NCBI RefSeq assembly: GCF_005145025.1
Contig: NZ_CP039695.1
Coordinates: 3,147,501-3,211,500 of the forward strand
DNA: 64,000 nucleotides
Direction of reading: 5' to 3'
Origin: Novosphingobium sp. EMRT-2
Lineage (GTDB): Bacteria > Pseudomonadota > Alphaproteobacteria > Sphingomonadales > Sphingomonadaceae
Shown here in pieces: positions 23,396 to 32,093 of this stretch (position 1 is the stretch's first letter; each line of letters starts with the position of its first letter). Under the pieces are notes generated by a model, which saw only the letters and a program-made list of their open reading frames with translations, made no database searches and was not told the DNA's origin. The position numbers and the translations under genes were made by a program.

Positions 23396-24658
23396 TCAGG
23401 GCATGACGGGTTCGGGTGGCTGCGCAAGCCGCCAGTCGTTGCCATGCCGGACCATGCCTTCAAAGGTGAAGAGATCGCTGTTGCGATAGCCACGCGCGGG
23501 CGGTTCGGCATCGGCGTTCATGGCCAGGCCGAGCATGACCTTGCGGAATTCGAAGATGGCCCGGTCGCTCGATCCCAGCCTGTCGTGGCTGCGGTCCGCG
23601 ATCGGCCCCATCGATTCCCACATCGCCATGTCCTGCGTGGGGATGCCCTTGATGCCGGTGAAATCCCCGGCCTTCATCGCCGCGCGATCCTGCAGGTAGC
23701 CGTTCTGCGCGTTCCGGAACTTGCGGAAGGTGACCGGATCGACGTCCACCCCGGGCACCGCGTCGCAGAACCGGCGCCAGTCTTCGGACGAGATGCCTTT
23801 CGTCTCGTGCCAGGCGATCCAGTAGAACATGCAGTTCACGTCATCGATCGGCACCAGCATCTGCGCCAGCTTGTAGCGGTCGGTCGGCGGGATCATCACG
23901 GTGAACGGCGCGACGAACAGCGTGGTGCGGACGTAGTCCTGCTGGTCGGGGTCGTGGATCGGCGTGCGGATCGCGGCGTAGCGGAAGCCGAACGGCGCGC
24001 GCTCCACCTGCAGGCGTGGGGACTTGTCGGCCGAAGGGCGCAGCCACTGGCTGGCGGTGGCGGTCGATCCGCTGACGTCGGTTGCGGTCGGCATGTTGGA
24101 GGAATGCAGGCTGCTGCTGTGCGCGGAATCGATCGATCCTTCCAGCACTTGCGCCCAGTTGCATTCGGCGTGGATCTTCACGATGGCGATCCGGTCGTCC
24201 GGTGCCTTGGTCCACACCGGCGGGTCGAACGGCGCGGGGTTCTCCGGATCGCCCATCCAGGCCCAGACGAACCCGCCGGCCTCGCGCGCGGGATAGGCGC
24301 GTGTGCGTACCGCCGTGCGCAGGCGCGCATCGGCCGGCTCGGAAGCCATGTCGGTGACCTTGCCGTCCACGTCAAACTTCCAGCCGTGGTAGAGGCAGCG
24401 CAGCCCGCATTCCTCGTTGCGGCCATAGACCAGCGAGGCGCGCCGGTGCGGGCAGCGCTCGTCGAGCACGCCAATGCGCCCTTCGGTATCGCGGAACACC
24501 ACCATGTCCTCGCCCAGCAGGCGGGCGCGGCGCGGGGTGCCGTCCGGCTCGGCCACTTCCTCGCTCATGCATACCGGCATCCAGTGGCGGCGCATGACCT
24601 TGCCCATCGGCGCGTCGCCCTCGACGCGGCAGAGCAGGTCGTTCTGTTGTGGAGTCAT
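23396..24658 (-). CDS. Rieske aromatic ring-hydroxylating oxygenase, phthalate 4,5-dioxygenase-like alpha subunit
   Basis: A 420-residue protein. The Rieske [2Fe-2S] motif is C69-P-H71 and C88-L-Y-H91 ('RCPHRRASLVYG', 'CLYHGWKF'). The mononuclear iron site is 'EGSIDSAHSSSLH' with D177, H180 and H185. Sequence style (MTPQQNDLLCRVEGDAPMGK) matches the phthalate 4,5-dioxygenase/one-subunit oxygenase group. With the divergent dehydrogenase and decarboxylase it forms a phthalate-type trio that would cis-dihydroxylate an aromatic acid. No reductase gene is beside it. The stop codon coincides with the junction to the ICE remnant, so the last residues (PPEPVMP) could be altered. Confidence 0.88.
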   Translation of the reverse strand: MTPQQNDLLCRVEGDAPMGKVMRRHWMPVCMSEEVAEPDGTPRRARLLGEDMVVFRDTEGRIGVLDERCPHRRASLVYGRNEECGLRCLYHGWKFDVDGKVTDMASEPADARLRTAVRTRAYPAREAGGFVWAWMGDPENPAPFDPPVWTKAPDDRIAIVKIHAECNWAQVLEGSIDSAHSSSLHSSNMPTATDVSGSTATASQWLRPSADKSPRLQVERAPFGFRYAAIRTPIHDPDQQDYVRTTLFVAPFTVMIPPTDRYKLAQMLVPIDDVNCMFYWIAWHETKGISSEDWRRFCDAVPGVDVDPVTFRKFRNAQNGYLQDRAAMKAGDFTGIKGIPTQDMAMWESMGPIADRSHDRLGSSDRAIFEFRKVMLGLAMNADAEPPARGYRNSDLFTFEGMVRHGNDWRLAQPPEPVMP

Positions 24659-24702
24659 GGCAATTCCCGGCAGGCATTGAGGCGCGCGGCGGCGCGAAAG
24701 GA

Positions 24703-24732
24703 GATATACTTTTAATACTAAGTAATTTGCAA
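24703..24732 (-). promoter_or_regulatory. Promoter of the Rieske gene with embedded TTAG-type operator
   Basis: On the minus strand TTGCAA (24727-24732) and TATATC (24703-24708) are separated by 18 bases. The spacer carries the half-conserved palindrome TTAGTATTAAAA (24710-24721), one of eight related sites in the catabolic region. The divergent dehydrogenase gene may use the same site. Confidence 0.6.
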
Positions 24733-24773
24733 TTCAAGAGCGTGCCGGATATGATCCGCGCCGGGAGAGCGGC

Positions 24774-25943
24774 ATGGGCTTGCGGGTGGCGGTGATAGGG
24801 TTGGGGCGCGGCGCGGTGTTGACCGTGCCCGCACTGGCCGCGCAGGCGCGGATCGAGCTGGTGGCCGGCTGCGATCCCGACCCGGCGGCGCGGGAGGGGT
24901 TTGCCGCCAGCCACGGCGTGCCCGCCTGCGAGACGGTCGAGGCGCTGCTGGCGAATGCCGATTTCGACGCCGCCTATATCGCGTCGCCGCACGAGTTCCA
25001 CGCCGCGCATACCCTCGCGATGGCTGGTGCGGGAAAGCAAGTGCTGGTGGAAAAGCCCATGGCGGTGACGCTGGTCGAGGCGGCATCGATGATCCGCGCG
25101 GCCGAAACCGCCGGCACCGTGCTGATGGTCGGGCCGAGCCATGGCTATGATCCCCCCGTGGAGGCGGCAGCGGCGCTGGTAGCGTCCGGCGCGGTGGGGG
25201 GCGTCAGGCTGATCCATGCCTTCAACTACACGGATTTTCTCTATCGTCCCCGGCGCCCGGCCGAGCTGGATACCGCGCGGGGCGGCGGCGTGATTCTCAG
25301 CCAGGCGACGCACCAGATCGACATGGTGCGGCGGATCGCGGCCAGCCCGGTCACGTCCGTGCGGGCGTGGACAGGCGGCTGGGACGCGCGCGCGACGGAG
25401 GGGGCGTTCACTGCGCTGCTGTTCTTCGCCAATGGCGCGGTCGCGAACCTGACCTATTCGGGCTATGCGCGGTATGACAGCGATGCGCTGGCCGGCTGGG
25501 TGGGCGAAATGGGCGGCGCGAAAAGCCCGGCGGCGCATGGGCAGGCGCGCGCGCTGTTGGCGGCGATCGACGAGCGGCAGGCCAAGGCTGCCCGCACGTT
25601 CGCGGCGGGCGCGGTATCGTCAGGCGCGTCGAAACATCACGAGCGCTTCGGCTCGGTGTTGATAACCTGCGAACAGGCCGACCTTGCCCTGACGCCATCA
25701 GGCCTCGACATCCACGCCGACGACGGCGTGCGCCGCGTGGCGGTTCCCTTGCCATCCATCCCGCGCGCCGGCGTGGCCGAAGCGTTCGCACACGCCGTGC
25801 TGGATGGCTGGCCGGTGCCGTTCGATGGCCGCTGGGGGCTGGAAAGCCTGGCGATATGCCACGCCATTCTCCTGTCCGCGCGCGAGGGCAGGGATGTCAC
25901 GCCGTCCGAACTTTATCCGAATGTATCTGAAAGAACGTTATGA
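24774..25943 (+). CDS. Gfo/Idh/MocA oxidoreductase, phthalate cis-dihydrodiol dehydrogenase-like
   Basis: A 389-residue protein with an N-terminal NAD(P) Rossmann motif 'VAVIGLGRGAVLTVPAL' (5-21) and 'VLVEKPMAVT' (EKP at 93-95), the Gfo/Idh/MocA signature. The 4,5-cis-dihydrodiol phthalate dehydrogenase (Pht4) belongs to this family, and this gene is divergent from the Pht3-like oxygenase and overlaps the Pht5-like gene. It would therefore rearomatise the dihydrodiol (inference from context). It could also oxidise a different cyclic or sugar-like substrate. Confidence 0.82.
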   Translation: MGLRVAVIGLGRGAVLTVPALAAQARIELVAGCDPDPAAREGFAASHGVPACETVEALLANADFDAAYIASPHEFHAAHTLAMAGAGKQVLVEKPMAVTLVEAASMIRAAETAGTVLMVGPSHGYDPPVEAAAALVASGAVGGVRLIHAFNYTDFLYRPRRPAELDTARGGGVILSQATHQIDMVRRIAASPVTSVRAWTGGWDARATEGAFTALLFFANGAVANLTYSGYARYDSDALAGWVGEMGGAKSPAAHGQARALLAAIDERQAKAARTFAAGAVSSGASKHHERFGSVLITCEQADLALTPSGLDIHADDGVRRVAVPLPSIPRAGVAEAFAHAVLDGWPVPFDGRWGLESLAICHAILLSAREGRDVTPSELYPNVSERTL

Positions 25944-26932
25944 GCCGTCTATCGATCTCGCTCGCCTGCTGGAACTACGATCGTACCCAGGCGCTGGCCG
26001 ACGGCACGATCCGCCCCGATGGTATCGATCTGAACATGCAGACGCTGGATGTGGAAGAGACGTTCTTCCGCATGCTGCGGCACCGCGAATTCGATGCGGC
26101 GGAAATGTCGCTGTCATCCTATTGCGTGTCGCTCGGCCGCCCCGATCCGGCGTTCGTGGCCATCCCGGTGTTCCCGTCGCGCCTGTTCCGGCACAGTTGC
26201 ATCTTCGTCTCGACGAAAAGCGGGATCGAGCGCCCGGAAGATCTGGTCGGCAAGCGCATCGGCGTGCCGGAATACCAGATGACCGCGCCGGTCTGGATTC
26301 GCGGCATCCTGGCGGACGAGTACGGCGTCGATCCGGCCAGCGTGACCTACTACACCGGGGGCGAGGAGCAGCCGGGGCGCGACGAGAAGCTGAAGCTCGA
26401 TCTGCCCGAGCGCTTTCAGTTGCAGCCGATCGGTCCCGATCAGACGCTGTCGCGGATGCTGGCGGATGGCGAGATCGACGCGCTGCACACCGCGCGCACG
26501 CCGAGCACGTTCTACAGCGAACACCACAAGGTCCGCCGCCTGTTTCCTGATTTCGTGCCGCTGGAGCAGGACTATTTTCGCCGAACCGGCATTTTCCCGA
26601 TCATGCATGTCATCGCGATCCGGCGGGACGTGTACGAAAAGAACCGCTGGATCGCCCGGTCGTTGCAAACGGCGTTCGAGGCGGCACAGGCGAAAGTCTA
26701 TGAGGAACTGCTGGTCACCGCCTCGCTCAAGACGATGCTGCCCTGGCAGATCGCGGCGGTCGAGGAAGCGGTGGCCCTGCTGGGGCGCGACTGGTGGCCT
26801 TATGGCTTCAATGCCAACCGTGCCGTGATCGACACGTTCCTGCGCTATCACTACGAACAAGGCCTTTCGCCGCGCCGGCTGCAGCCGGAGGAATTGTTTG
26901 CCGAGGAATGCTTCGAGGCCTTCCGGATTTGA
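25940..26932 (+). CDS. 4,5-dihydroxyphthalate decarboxylase-like protein
   Basis: A 330-residue protein with the start 'LSISLACWNYDRTQALADGT', 'FVAIPVFPSRLFRHSCIFVS' and 'RPEDLVGKRIGVPEYQMTAP'. This is the Pht5/4,5-dihydroxyphthalate decarboxylase family, whose fold resembles periplasmic binding proteins but which lacks a signal peptide, as here. The length equals that of Pht5. It would decarboxylate the catechol formed by the two preceding enzymes. The start overlaps the dehydrogenase stop by four bases. No ring-cleavage gene for the product is in the window. Confidence 0.85.
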   Translation: MSRLSISLACWNYDRTQALADGTIRPDGIDLNMQTLDVEETFFRMLRHREFDAAEMSLSSYCVSLGRPDPAFVAIPVFPSRLFRHSCIFVSTKSGIERPEDLVGKRIGVPEYQMTAPVWIRGILADEYGVDPASVTYYTGGEEQPGRDEKLKLDLPERFQLQPIGPDQTLSRMLADGEIDALHTARTPSTFYSEHHKVRRLFPDFVPLEQDYFRRTGIFPIMHVIAIRRDVYEKNRWIARSLQTAFEAAQAKVYEELLVTASLKTMLPWQIAAVEEAVALLGRDWWPYGFNANRAVIDTFLRYHYEQGLSPRRLQPEELFAEECFEAFRI

Positions 26933-27001
26933 AGGCTGGAGCCAGCGTCCGGCGTCCCGGCCGAAACGGACTTGTCCCGGTTCGCCGGCGCCCCTATAAA
27001 G

Positions 27002-27013
27002 TTAGTAATCAAA
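27002..27013 (+). promoter_or_regulatory. Degenerate TTAG-type operator after a promoter before leuC-like gene
   Basis: TTAGTAATCAAA (27002-27013) matches the recurring palindrome with a weaker right half. Upstream, TTGTCC (26971-26976) and TATAAA (26994-26999) are 17 bases apart, so the site lies just after a -10 box. Confidence 0.4.
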
Positions 27014-27101
27014 GTATTTTGACCGTTTCGATGCGGACGTTTCGGGGGAGCTTGCGTTTGCGTATTGGAAACAGGGGTGTGCGATCGACGGGTAGCACCC
27101 G

Positions 27102-28514
27102 ATGACCGCCGCGCGCACGCTGTATGACAAGATCTGGGATGCGCATGCGATCGTAACGGATGATGGCGATACGCTGCTCTACGTCGATCTGCATCTTCTT
27201 CACGAAGTCACGTCGCCGCAGGCCTTTGCCGGATTGCGCCGGGAAGGGCGCGCGGTGCGCCGGCCGGAGCGCGCGCTCGCCCTGTCCGATCACAACGTGC
27301 CGACCGAAGGGCAAACCGCCGGAATTGCCGCCGTCACCGACAAGCAGGCGCGCGCGCAGCTTGCGGCGCTGGCGGAAAACGCGGCACGGCATGGCATCGA
27401 GCAGTTCCCGATGGGCGATCCGCGCAATGGCATCGTCCATGTGGTTGCCCCCGAACAGGGCCGCTCGCAGCCCGGCATGACAATCGTCTGCGGAGACAGC
27501 CATACCTCTACCCACGGCGCGTTCGGCGCGCTGGCGTTCGGCATCGGGACGTCCGAGGTCGAGCACGTGCTGGCGACCCAGACCGTGCGCCAGCGCCGTT
27601 CGCACAACATGCGGATCACCATCGATGGCCTGCTGGCCCCGGATGTCCAGGCAAAGGACATGGTGCTGTTCCTGCTTTCCAGGCTGGGCGTGGACGCGGC
27701 GACCGGCCATGTCATCGAATATGCCGGGCCGGCCGTGCGCGCGCTGTCGATGGAAGGGCGCATGACGCTGTGCAATCTCAGCATAGAGATGGGCGCCCGC
27801 GCCGGTCTTGTCGCGCCCGACGAGACGACGTTCGCCTATCTGCACGGGCGGCCGTCTGCCCCGACAGGTGCCACTTGGGACGCGGCGCTGGCGCGCTGGC
27901 GCGCCCTGGCGAGTGACGCGGAAGCGCGGTTCGATCGCGAGATACGATTCGATGCGGCAGAGATCAGGCCCATGGTCAGCTGGGGCACCAATCCCGCGCA
28001 GACCGTGGCGGTCGATGGGCACGTGCCCGATCCGGCGGGAATGGGCTCGCCGGCGGACGCGGCGGCGGCTGCCCGCGCGCTGGCCTATATGGACCTCGCG
28101 CCGGGCCAGCCGATCCGGAGTCTGCGCCTGGACCGCGTGTTCATCGGCAGCTGCACCAACAGCCGGATCGAGGACTTGCGTATGGTCGCCGCGATCGTGC
28201 GCGGCCGCAAGGTTGCTCCGCATGTGCGAGCGATGGTCGTTCCCGGCTCCGGGCTGGTCAAGCGGCAGGCCGAGGGCGAAGGGCTGGACGCGATCCTGCG
28301 CGAAGCCGGCTTCGACTGGCGCGAACCTGGCTGCTCGATGTGCGTGGGCATGAACGCGGACCGGTTGCAGGCCGGCGAGCGGTGCGGCGCCACCTCGAAC
28401 CGCAATTTCGAGAACCGGCAGGGCAGGGGCGGCCGCACCCACCTGATGAGCCCGGCCACCGCCGCCGCCAGTGCCATTGCCGGCTGCATCACCGATCCCG
28501 CAAGCCTGTCGTAG
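27102..28514 (+). CDS. leuC: 3-isopropylmalate dehydratase large-subunit-like protein
   Basis: A 470-residue aconitase-superfamily protein. The [4Fe-4S] ligands are Cys351 in '[13 protein letters not shown]' and Cys411/Cys414 in '[10 protein letters not shown]'. Other family motifs are '[21 protein letters not shown]' and '[20 protein letters not shown]'. The leuD-like gene is convergent, 16 bases away. Placement in a catabolic regulon rather than with leuA/leuB suggests it hydrates another unsaturated diacid (maleate, citraconate or an aromatic breakdown product); this is inference. Confidence 0.9.
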   Translation: MTAARTLYDKIWDAHAIVTDDGDTLLYVDLHLLHEVTSPQAFAGLRREGRAVRRPERALALSDHNVPTEGQTAGIAAVTDKQARAQLAALAENAARHGIEQFPMGDPRNGIVHVVAPEQGRSQPGMTIVCGDSHTSTHGAFGALAFGIGTSEVEHVLATQTVRQRRSHNMRITIDGLLAPDVQAKDMVLFLLSRLGVDAATGHVIEYAGPAVRALSMEGRMTLCNLSIEMGARAGLVAPDETTFAYLHGRPSAPTGATWDAALARWRALASDAEARFDREIRFDAAEIRPMVSWGTNPAQTVAVDGHVPDPAGMGSPADAAAAARALAYMDLAPGQPIRSLRLDRVFIGSCTNSRIEDLRMVAAIVRGRKVAPHVRAMVVPGSGLVKRQAEGEGLDAILREAGFDWREPGCSMCVGMNADRLQAGERCGATSNRNFENRQGRGGRTHLMSPATAAASAIAGCITDPASLS

Positions 28515-28530
28515 CAGTGGGGGGGCGGGG

Positions 28531-29115
28531 TCAGGCGCCCGCTTCGAACTTGGTGATCGCGCGTTCGTGCCGCAGCGTGCGGGCAATGTCGTCCAGCCCT
28601 TCCAGCAAGGTGCGGCGGTCGTCCGGATCGACGTCGAAGGGGATTGTCTCGCCCGAAGCCAGCGTGATCCGCTGTTCGCCAAGATCGACGGTGACCGGCG
28701 CAAGTTGCGACAGCGCGATCTCTTCGCGCAGGCGTTCGCAGGTGCTTTCCGGCAGGCGGATCAGCAGCAGCCCGTTCTTGCGCGCGTTGCCGGCGAAGAT
28801 ATCGCCGAAGCTGGGAGCGATCACGCAGCGGATGCCGAAATCGGTAAGCGCCCAGACGGCATGTTCGCGTGAGGAGCCGCAGCCGAAGTTGCTGCCGCCG
28901 ACGATGATGCGCGCCTTGCGCCCTTCGCCGCGGTTAAGGATGAAGTCCGGCCGCTCGGCACCGTCGGGGCTGTAGCGCAGCTCGCGGAACAGATGGGTGC
29001 CTAGCCCGGCCCGGTCGAGCGCCTTCATGTAGCGCGCCGGGATGATCATGTCGGTATCGAGGTTGGCGAGAGGCAGCGGGATGGCAACGGCGGTCAGCCG
29101 GTCGAACTTTTCCAT
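28531..29115 (-). CDS. leuD: 3-isopropylmalate dehydratase small-subunit-like protein
   Basis: A 194-residue swivelling-domain subunit: 'LANLDTDMIIPARYMKALDR', 'NFGCGSSREHAVWALTDFGI' and 'APSFGDIFAGNARKNGLLLI'. It partners the large subunit encoded convergently. Two subunits of one enzyme on opposite strands is unusual and means separate promoters. Its promoter region holds the strongest copy of the TTAG palindrome. Confidence 0.9.
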   Translation of the reverse strand: MEKFDRLTAVAIPLPLANLDTDMIIPARYMKALDRAGLGTHLFRELRYSPDGAERPDFILNRGEGRKARIIVGGSNFGCGSSREHAVWALTDFGIRCVIAPSFGDIFAGNARKNGLLLIRLPESTCERLREEIALSQLAPVTVDLGEQRITLASGETIPFDVDPDDRRTLLEGLDDIARTLRHERAITKFEAGA

Positions 29116-29127
29116 GGAGCCTTCCAG

Positions 29128-29147
29128 ATAATTAGTATGCTAATTAT
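29128..29147. promoter_or_regulatory. Strongest TTAG-N-AT-N-CTAA operator, between leuD and marR
   Basis: ATAATTAG (29128-29135) and CTAATTAT (29140-29147) are perfect 8-bp inverted arms around TATG. On the minus strand TATAAT within the right arm can act as a -10 box for leuD. It lies between leuD and the plus-strand MarR gene and is the best candidate for the primary regulator site. Confidence 0.7.
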
Positions 29148-29290
29148 AAGGCGAGGCGCGCATTGTCCATGGATAATGCGGCAGTGAAGCATTGCGGCGG
29201 GATTCCTGCCCCCTTAAGGACAGGCGTTCGCCGGAGTGCGTGCAACCCTGCAGGCTTGGGCTTTCGGGTTTGGCGAAGAGGAAGACGGCA

Positions 29291-29797
29291 TTGGCCAGGA
29301 AGAACCAGACCTATCGGTATCCCGCGGAACATTACACCGTGCCGGAAAACAGCATCGGCTATCTGGCGCGCATCGTGTTCCGTTCGTTTTCGCGCCTGCT
29401 CGAGCGCAAGACGTTGATGCACGATGTTTCGGCAGGTCAGTGGCGGTTCCTGCGCCAGCTGTGGCGTGAGGACGGCATCACCCAGCGCGAGTTGAGCGAG
29501 CGCGTGGGCATGCGTGAGCCGACTACGGTGGTGGCCTTGAAGGGGTTGGAGAAAGCCGGGTTCATCACCCGCAAGAAGACCGCAGACGATCGCCGCAAGA
29601 CCTTCATCCACCTGACGCCGCACGCCAAGGAACTGGAACTGATCCTCGCGCCGATGAACGCGGAAGTGCATGACGTGGCGACGCGCGGGATGACCGACGA
29701 GGAAGTGGAAACGCTGCGCGCGCTGATGCGCCGGGTGATCGACAATCTGGCCGAGGAAACCTCCAAGCTTTCGGTCCTGACCGACGTCAAGGCCTGA
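29291..29797 (+). CDS. MarR-family transcriptional regulator (first)
   Basis: The winged HTH reads 'QWRFLRQLWREDGITQRELS', 'ERVGMREPTTVVALKGLEKA' and 'GFITRKKTADDRRKTFIHLT', the MarR pattern including the DxRxxxxxLT wing. I place the start at TTG 29291 (MARKNQTYRYPAEHYTVPEN, 168 residues) because AGGAAG lies seven bases upstream; the frame is open to 29192 and the exact start is uncertain. MarR proteins bind 16-20 bp palindromes and release DNA when they bind an aromatic or CoA ligand. The near-perfect palindrome at 29128-29147 upstream is a natural autoregulatory site. Confidence 0.85.
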   Translation: MARKNQTYRYPAEHYTVPENSIGYLARIVFRSFSRLLERKTLMHDVSAGQWRFLRQLWREDGITQRELSERVGMREPTTVVALKGLEKAGFITRKKTADDRRKTFIHLTPHAKELELILAPMNAEVHDVATRGMTDEEVETLRALMRRVIDNLAEETSKLSVLTDVKA

Positions 29798-29809
29798 CTC
29801 GCGCTACGA

Positions 29810-30244
29810 TCAGCCCCCGTTTGCGACGTTGCTTCCCCAATCGGCCTCGAGCGCGGCCAGCATGTTCTCGAACCGGTCCTGGCCCAGCGCGCCAGCGATC
29901 TGTTCGGACAGCGCGCCCATGGCCTGTTGCGCATCCTGCCGCATACGCTTGCCGGTTTCGGTGAGCGACACGACCATGTGGCGGCGATCGTCGGGATCGG
30001 GCTCCAGCGTGACGATGCCTAGATCGATCATCTGGCTCAGCGTGCGGTGAATCGCCTGGCGCGAAATGCCCAGGTTGCGGGCTATGTCGGAAGGGCGCAC
30101 GATCCCGCTGACGATATTGGTCATGACCATCGATTGCGGGCGATTGACGTCTGGCCAGCCGCGTTCGTGAAGGCGCGCCTGAAGACCTTCGTCGAGCCAG
30201 CAGAAGCGCTGAAACAGGGCGATGATAAGCTGGTTCGTGAGCAT
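29810..30244 (-). CDS. MarR-family transcriptional regulator (second)
   Basis: A 144-residue protein starting MLTNQLIIALFQRFCWLDEG with the winged HTH 'RPSDIARNLGISRQAIHRTL' and 'SQMIDLGIVTLEPDPDDRRH' and the following 'MVVSLTETGKRMRQDA'. It converges with the first MarR gene (12 bases between stops) and is divergent from the acyl-CoA ligase. The palindrome at 30350-30361 lies in that divergent gap. The frame is open upstream of ATG 30244, but that part is not family-like. Confidence 0.87.
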   Translation of the reverse strand: MLTNQLIIALFQRFCWLDEGLQARLHERGWPDVNRPQSMVMTNIVSGIVRPSDIARNLGISRQAIHRTLSQMIDLGIVTLEPDPDDRRHMVVSLTETGKRMRQDAQQAMGALSEQIAGALGQDRFENMLAALEADWGSNVANGG

Positions 30245-30332
30245 GGAGAGTGCTGGAAATCCCGAAAATTCGCCGCTTTGGCAGCGGCCGCACGCTAGAA
30301 GAACGATCCTGCGCAGGCAAGGCAAGGTGCTG

Positions 30333-30361
30333 TTGCATTTGCAATGTACTTAGGATACTAA
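30333..30361 (+). promoter_or_regulatory. Promoter with TTAG-type operator before the acyl-CoA ligase
   Basis: TTGCAT (30333-30338) and TACTAA (30356-30361) are 17 bases apart. The palindrome TTAGGATACTAA (30350-30361) overlaps the -10 box. It is also upstream of the second MarR gene on the other strand. Confidence 0.55.
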
Positions 30362-30422
30362 CTTTCTTGCGAAACAGCCCCGCTAGCATGGCGGGAACGA
30401 TCGAGGGAGAGGCGGAGCCGGC

Positions 30423-32057
30423 ATGGACGGGTTGATGCAGAACGTACCGTTGACGGTCGATCGTATCATCGATCACGCAGCGGCTTGGCACGGCGCGCGC
30501 GAGGTGGTGTCGCGCGATGCCGCTGGGCACGTCAGCCGATCCACCTATGCCGCCATCCATGCCGATGCCCGCCGCGTGTCGAACGCGCTGGCGGCGGCCG
30601 GGATCGCGCCGGGTGATCGCATCGCGACGATGGGCTGGAATAGCAGCCGCCATCTTGCGGCGTGGTATGGCGCTGCGGGGATGGGGGTGGTCCTGCATAC
30701 GCTCAATCCCCGGCTGTTCCTCGAACAGATCACCTATATCGTCAACCATGCGGGAGACCGGCTGCTGATCGCCGATCCGTCCACCGCCGATCTGGTGGCG
30801 CAACTGCTGCCGCAGGTGCCGTCGATCGAGCGGGTGATATTCTTCTGCGATCGCGCCACCCTGCCGCACACCGACTATCCGGCCATCGCCTTCGATGACT
30901 GGATCGCGGACAAGCCGGCTGAATTCGCGTGGGGCGGGTTCGACGAAAACGCGGCCTGCGGCCTGTGCTACACCTCGGGAACCACCGGGAACCCGAAGGG
31001 CGTGCTCTATTCGCACCGGTCGAACTACCTTCACGCCCTGATGACGCTGCAGCGCGACGCGCTGGCGCTGTCCGCGCGCGATACCGTGTTGCTGGTGGTG
31101 CCGATGTACCACGCCAATGCCTGGGGCGTGGTCTATTCCGCCCCGGCCGTGGGGGCGAAGCTGGTCCTGCCCGGGCAGCGGATGGACGGCGAATCCATCT
31201 ATAACCTGATCGAGCAGGAGGGCGTGACCTATTCCGCCGCCGTGCCCACCGTGTGGCAGATGCTGCTGCAATACGTGCAGGAGAACGGCAAGCGCTTCTC
31301 CACGCTGCAACGCGTGACGATCGGCGGTTCGGCTTGCCCGGAATCGATCATCCGCACCTTCCGCGACGATTACGGTGTCGATGTGATCCAGGGCTGGGGC
31401 ATGACCGAAACGTCACCGCTCGGCACGGTTTCGGTGCCCAATGCCTCGGTCGCGGCGAAGCCGGCGGACGAACAGATGGCCTACAAGCTCAAGCAGGGCC
31501 GGCTGTTGTGCGGGCTGGAGATGAAGCTGGTGGACGATGCCGGCGCCCGCCTGCCGCACGACGGGCGCACGCCGGGCCGGCTGATGGTGAAGGGGCCGAC
31601 GATCGCGTCCGGGTACTTCGGGGGCGATGGTGGGGACGTGCTGGACGCGGAGGGCTTCTTCGACACCGGCGACGTCGCCACGATCGACGGCGAAGGCTAC
31701 ATGCACATCACCGACCGCGCCAAGGATGTGGTGAAATCCGGCGGCGAATGGATCAGCTCGATCGAGATCGAGAACATCGCCATGGGGCATCCGTCGGTCG
31801 CCAACGCGGCGGTGGTGGGCATCGCCCATCCCAAGTGGGACGAACGGCCCATCCTGCTGTGCCAGCTTCTGCCCGGTGCCCGGGCCGACGGCGATGATCT
31901 GCGCGCCTGGCTCGACGGGCGCATCGCGCGCTGGTGGATGCCGGACGATGTGCTGTTCGTGGACGAGATACCGCTCGGCCCCACTGGCAAGATCGACAAG
32001 AAGGCGATCCGCGCCGGCCTGACTGGCTATACCCTGCCGTTCGAGGTCACACGCTGA
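30423..32057 (+). CDS. Long-chain/aryl acyl-CoA ligase (AMP-binding), DmdB-like
   Basis: A 544-residue adenylate-forming enzyme. 'LCYTSGTTGNPKGVLYSH' (near 182-199) is the P-loop, 'QGWGMTETSPLGTVS' the A5 motif, 'GFFDTGDVATIDGEGYMHIT' followed by 'DRAKDVVKSGGEWIS' the A7/A8 hinge, and 'PLGPTGKIDKKAIR' the catalytic Lys region. The best family resemblance is to fatty-acyl/3-methylthiopropionyl-CoA ligases. It would activate a carboxylate as its CoA thioester for this pathway; the substrate is not deducible. Confidence 0.88.
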   Translation: MDGLMQNVPLTVDRIIDHAAAWHGAREVVSRDAAGHVSRSTYAAIHADARRVSNALAAAGIAPGDRIATMGWNSSRHLAAWYGAAGMGVVLHTLNPRLFLEQITYIVNHAGDRLLIADPSTADLVAQLLPQVPSIERVIFFCDRATLPHTDYPAIAFDDWIADKPAEFAWGGFDENAACGLCYTSGTTGNPKGVLYSHRSNYLHALMTLQRDALALSARDTVLLVVPMYHANAWGVVYSAPAVGAKLVLPGQRMDGESIYNLIEQEGVTYSAAVPTVWQMLLQYVQENGKRFSTLQRVTIGGSACPESIIRTFRDDYGVDVIQGWGMTETSPLGTVSVPNASVAAKPADEQMAYKLKQGRLLCGLEMKLVDDAGARLPHDGRTPGRLMVKGPTIASGYFGGDGGDVLDAEGFFDTGDVATIDGEGYMHITDRAKDVVKSGGEWISSIEIENIAMGHPSVANAAVVGIAHPKWDERPILLCQLLPGARADGDDLRAWLDGRIARWWMPDDVLFVDEIPLGPTGKIDKKAIRAGLTGYTLPFEVTR

Positions 32058-32093
32058 ACGCGCTGCACAACAAGACAACCGGGAGAGAACACG

